Shown here piece after piece: positions 15,448 to 17,216 of a DNA stretch of 17,216 nt; position 1 is the stretch's first letter, and the number at the start of each line of letters is the position of its first letter. Under the pieces are notes generated by a model, which was not told the DNA's origin, made no database searches, and worked only from the letters and a program-made list of their open reading frames with translations. The stretch spans positions 1-17,216 of the forward strand of contig JAIVGV010000008.1 in NCBI GenBank assembly GCA_020201365.1. Direction: 5' to 3'. This DNA comes from Acidobacteriota bacterium (GTDB taxonomy: Bacteria > Acidobacteriota > Blastocatellia > Pyrinomonadales > Pyrinomonadaceae). The position numbers and the translations under genes are program-made.

Positions 15448-15568
15448 GACTGTCCGTTGTCGGTGGCCGGTTGTCCGTCGTCCGCGGTTAACGGACAGCC
15501 GCCCGCGGGTGGGCGTTCCGGCCGCGCGGGCGAGACGACTGGCAACGGGCGACTGACCGCTGACAGCT
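15448..15568. repeat. Inverted heptad-repeat element in the shell-dehydrogenase gap
   Basis: After the shell-protein stop codon, a 7-base rhythm runs to about 15489 (CGTTGTC, GGTGGCC, GGTTGTC, CGTCGTC, CGCGGTT). A facing run lies at 15534-15568 (GACGACT, GGCAACG, GGCGACT, GACCGCT, GACAGCT). Read in reverse complement, the second run gives AGCTGTC, AGCGGTC, AGTCGCC, CGTTGCC, AGTCGTC, the same word family as the first. It is more degenerate than the other two elements, so the boundaries are approximate. It ends just before the dehydrogenase Shine-Dalgarno. Confidence 0.65.
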
Positions 15569-15584
15569 TTTCGGAGGTGGTGTC

Positions 15585-17216
15585 ATGGCGGTTGATAAAG
15601 ACCTCGTGAGCGTGCAGCAGGCGCGCGATCTGGTCGAGGCGGCGCACAGGGCGCAAGTGTCGCTCGCAAGGTTCGATCAAGGAAAGATCGATCGCATCTG
15701 CGAGGCGATGGCGCGGGCGGCGCTGCGCGAGGCGGCGCGGCTCGGCGCGCTCGCCGTCGAGGAGACGGGCTTCGGCGTCGCCGACGACAAGCGCGAGAAG
15801 AACCGCTTCGCCGCCGAGGACGTGTGGAACGCCTTCCGGAACATGCGCACCGTCGGAGTCGTCTCCGAGTCGAAGGACGTGGTGGAGATCGCGTCCCCGC
15901 GCGGCGTCGTCGCGGGCGTCGTGCCTTCGACCAACCCCACGTCAACCGCCATCTTCAAAATCCTGATCGCTGTTAAGTCGCGCAACGCCATCGTGCTCTC
16001 CCCGCACCCCTCCGCCGCGAAGTGCATCAACGAGACGGCGCGCGTGATGCGCGAGGCCGGCGTGAAGGAAGGACTCCCGGCGGACGCCATCGGATGCATG
16101 TCGAGCGCGACCATCGAGGGCACGGAAGCCCTGATGAAGCACAAGCAGACGGCGATCATCCTGGCGACGGGCGGCATCGGTCTCGTGCGCGCGGCGTACT
16201 CTTCGGGCAAGCCCGCGTTCGGGGTGGGTCCCGGCAACGTCCCCGTCTTCGTCGAGCGCACGGCTGACGTGCCCGTCGCCGTGCAAAATATTTTGACGGG
16301 CAAGACGTTCGACAACGGGACGATCTGCGCGTCGGAGCAAGCGGTGGTCGCCGACGCGCCCGTCGCGAGGCAGGTGCGCGAGGAGTTCGAGCGGCAGGGC
16401 GGACACTTCCTGAGCGCGGCGGAGGCGGATCAGCTCGCCAGAGTCGTCGCCACCCCGCAGCGCTCTCTGAATCCGGCAATCGTCGGCAAGTCCGTCGAAG
16501 TGATCGCGAAGATGGCCGGTCTCAGTGTCCCGCCGGGGACGCGCTGTTTGATGGCCGAGGTCGGCGGCGTCGGGCGCGAGCACCCGCTCTCGATGGAGAA
16601 GCTCTCGCCCGTCCTCGCCTTCTACGTCGAGGACGGCGTCGAGCGCGGCGCGGCGCGCTGCTTCGAGATTTTGAGTTACGGCGGCATGGGTCACACGGCG
16701 GGCGTGCACACGCGCTCGCGCGAGATCGCCGTCGCTTACGGCAGGGAGATGCCCGCCTCGCGCGTCGTCGTCAACACGCCGACGACGCACGGCGCGATAG
16801 GATTCTCGACCGCGCTGCCGCCCTCGATGACCCTGGGCTGCGGCTCCTGGGGCGGCAACGTCACCTCCGACAACATCTCGCCGCTGCACCTGATGGACAT
16901 CAAGCGCGTGGCGTTCGAGACGCGCGCCGTCCCCTCGAAGCGACCCGCGCGCGCGTCTGCCGCGCAGCCAGCGAGCACGCCGATGGGCGCGCCCATGCCT
17001 GCGCCTTCGCCCGCGCGTCAGCCCGTCGCGGCGACGGGCGGGAAGATCAGCCGCGAGGAGGTCGCGGCGATAGTGGATCGCTTCCTCGCGGGGCGCGGCG
17101 CGGGTCAGCCGGGCGCGCCGCTGCACACGGAGCTGCACGCGAGCACGTCGCCGCCGCCCGTCGAGCCGCCCAACGAGATCAACGCGAACTGGATCGAAGC
17201 GAAGTCTGCGGCAGCC
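15585..17216 (+). CDS. BMC-associated acylating aldehyde dehydrogenase (EutE/PduP-like), 3' end beyond window
   Basis: This enzyme would convert an aldehyde, NAD+ and CoA to acyl-CoA inside the microcompartment. The visible 544 residues are open to the edge. The Rossmann and catalytic domains cover about 1-447: IASPRGVVAGVVPSTNPTS (102-120), ILATGGIGLVRAAYSSGKPA (192-211), GVGPGNVPVFVE (213-224) and catalytic Cys248 in DNGTICASEQ. After about 450 comes a Pro/Ala-rich linker, an amphipathic helix ISREEVAAIVDRFLAG (488-503) and a second Pro-rich stretch. This resembles a cargo encapsulation peptide. Canonical EutE/PduP enzymes are about 460-470 residues, so the tail is extra. ATG 15585 has GGAGG 7 bases upstream. 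It shares a strand with the shell gene and is probably co-transcribed. The aldehyde cannot be assigned. Confidence 0.94.
   Translation, partial: MAVDKDLVSVQQARDLVEAAHRAQVSLARFDQGKIDRICEAMARAALREAARLGALAVEETGFGVADDKREKNRFAAEDVWNAFRNMRTVGVVSESKDVVEIASPRGVVAGVVPSTNPTSTAIFKILIAVKSRNAIVLSPHPSAAKCINETARVMREAGVKEGLPADAIGCMSSATIEGTEALMKHKQTAIILATGGIGLVRAAYSSGKPAFGVGPGNVPVFVERTADVPVAVQNILTGKTFDNGTICASEQAVVADAPVARQVREEFERQGGHFLSAAEADQLARVVATPQRSLNPAIVGKSVEVIAKMAGLSVPPGTRCLMAEVGGVGREHPLSMEKLSPVLAFYVEDGVERGAARCFEILSYGGMGHTAGVHTRSREIAVAYGREMPASRVVVNTPTTHGAIGFSTALPPSMTLGCGSWGGNVTSDNISPLHLMDIKRVAFETRAVPSKRPARASAAQPASTPMGAPMPAPSPARQPVAATGGKISREEVAAIVDRFLAGRGAGQPGAPLHTELHASTSPPPVEPPNEINANWIEAKSAAA

Noticed and set aside
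15942..17138. A 398-codon minus-strand frame opposite the aldehyde dehydrogenase
   Set aside because: It is an antisense shadow of a gene with an intact catalytic Cys and nucleotide-binding motifs.

Overview
The window is GC-rich chromosomal DNA from a Gram-negative-type bacterium. The best guess is the phylum Acidobacteriota (Blastocatellia or Pyrinomonadaceae-like). This rests on a TIGR02999-type ECF sigma factor beside a giant Ser/Thr kinase with TolB-like and TPR modules, a RodZ-like protein, and a microcompartment locus. Taxonomy is inferred from gene content only. No rRNA, tRNA, CRISPR array, transposase or phage gene was seen.

Layout, left to right. The left edge (1-215) holds what may be the 3' end of a membrane-protein gene. 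A signalling pair fills 171-6287 on the minus strand: an ECF sigma factor followed by an 1822-residue kinase whose sensory modules are internally duplicated. A 424-base upstream region (6288-6711) carries a predicted sigma promoter on the minus strand. On the plus strand it carries a nested stem and a possible short ORF leading to a stand-alone SAM-dependent O-methyltransferase (6712-7764). A perfect 23-bp hairpin separates that gene from a six-gene minus-strand run (7928-14741). In transcription order this run is a RodZ-like protein, IMP dehydrogenase (guaB), a UgtP/MGDG-synthase-like glycosyltransferase, a diacylglycerol/sphingosine-type lipid kinase, an AlaX-type tRNA-editing protein and a 100-residue acidic protein of unknown function. 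From 15043 to the right edge the plus strand opens a bacterial microcompartment (BMC) locus: a hexameric shell protein, then an acylating aldehyde dehydrogenase with a C-terminal tail resembling an encapsulation peptide. The dehydrogenase runs off the window.

The most unusual non-coding signal is a class of inverted heptanucleotide tandem-repeat elements. Three co-oriented gene pairs (sigma-kinase, guaB-glycosyltransferase, BMC shell-aldehyde dehydrogenase) are separated almost entirely by one. Each is built from a different 7-base word, starts 0-2 bases after the upstream stop codon, and has facing runs that can fold on each other. A short fourth run crosses the stop codon of the 100-residue protein. 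A different inverted repeat, without the 7-base period, lies in the lipid kinase-AlaX gap.

The strongest biological leads are the BMC locus with its likely cargo-targeting tail, the sigma/kinase pair (region 2.2 of the sigma factor has QPTA where ECF factors usually have DAED, suggesting phosphorylation control), and the heptad elements.
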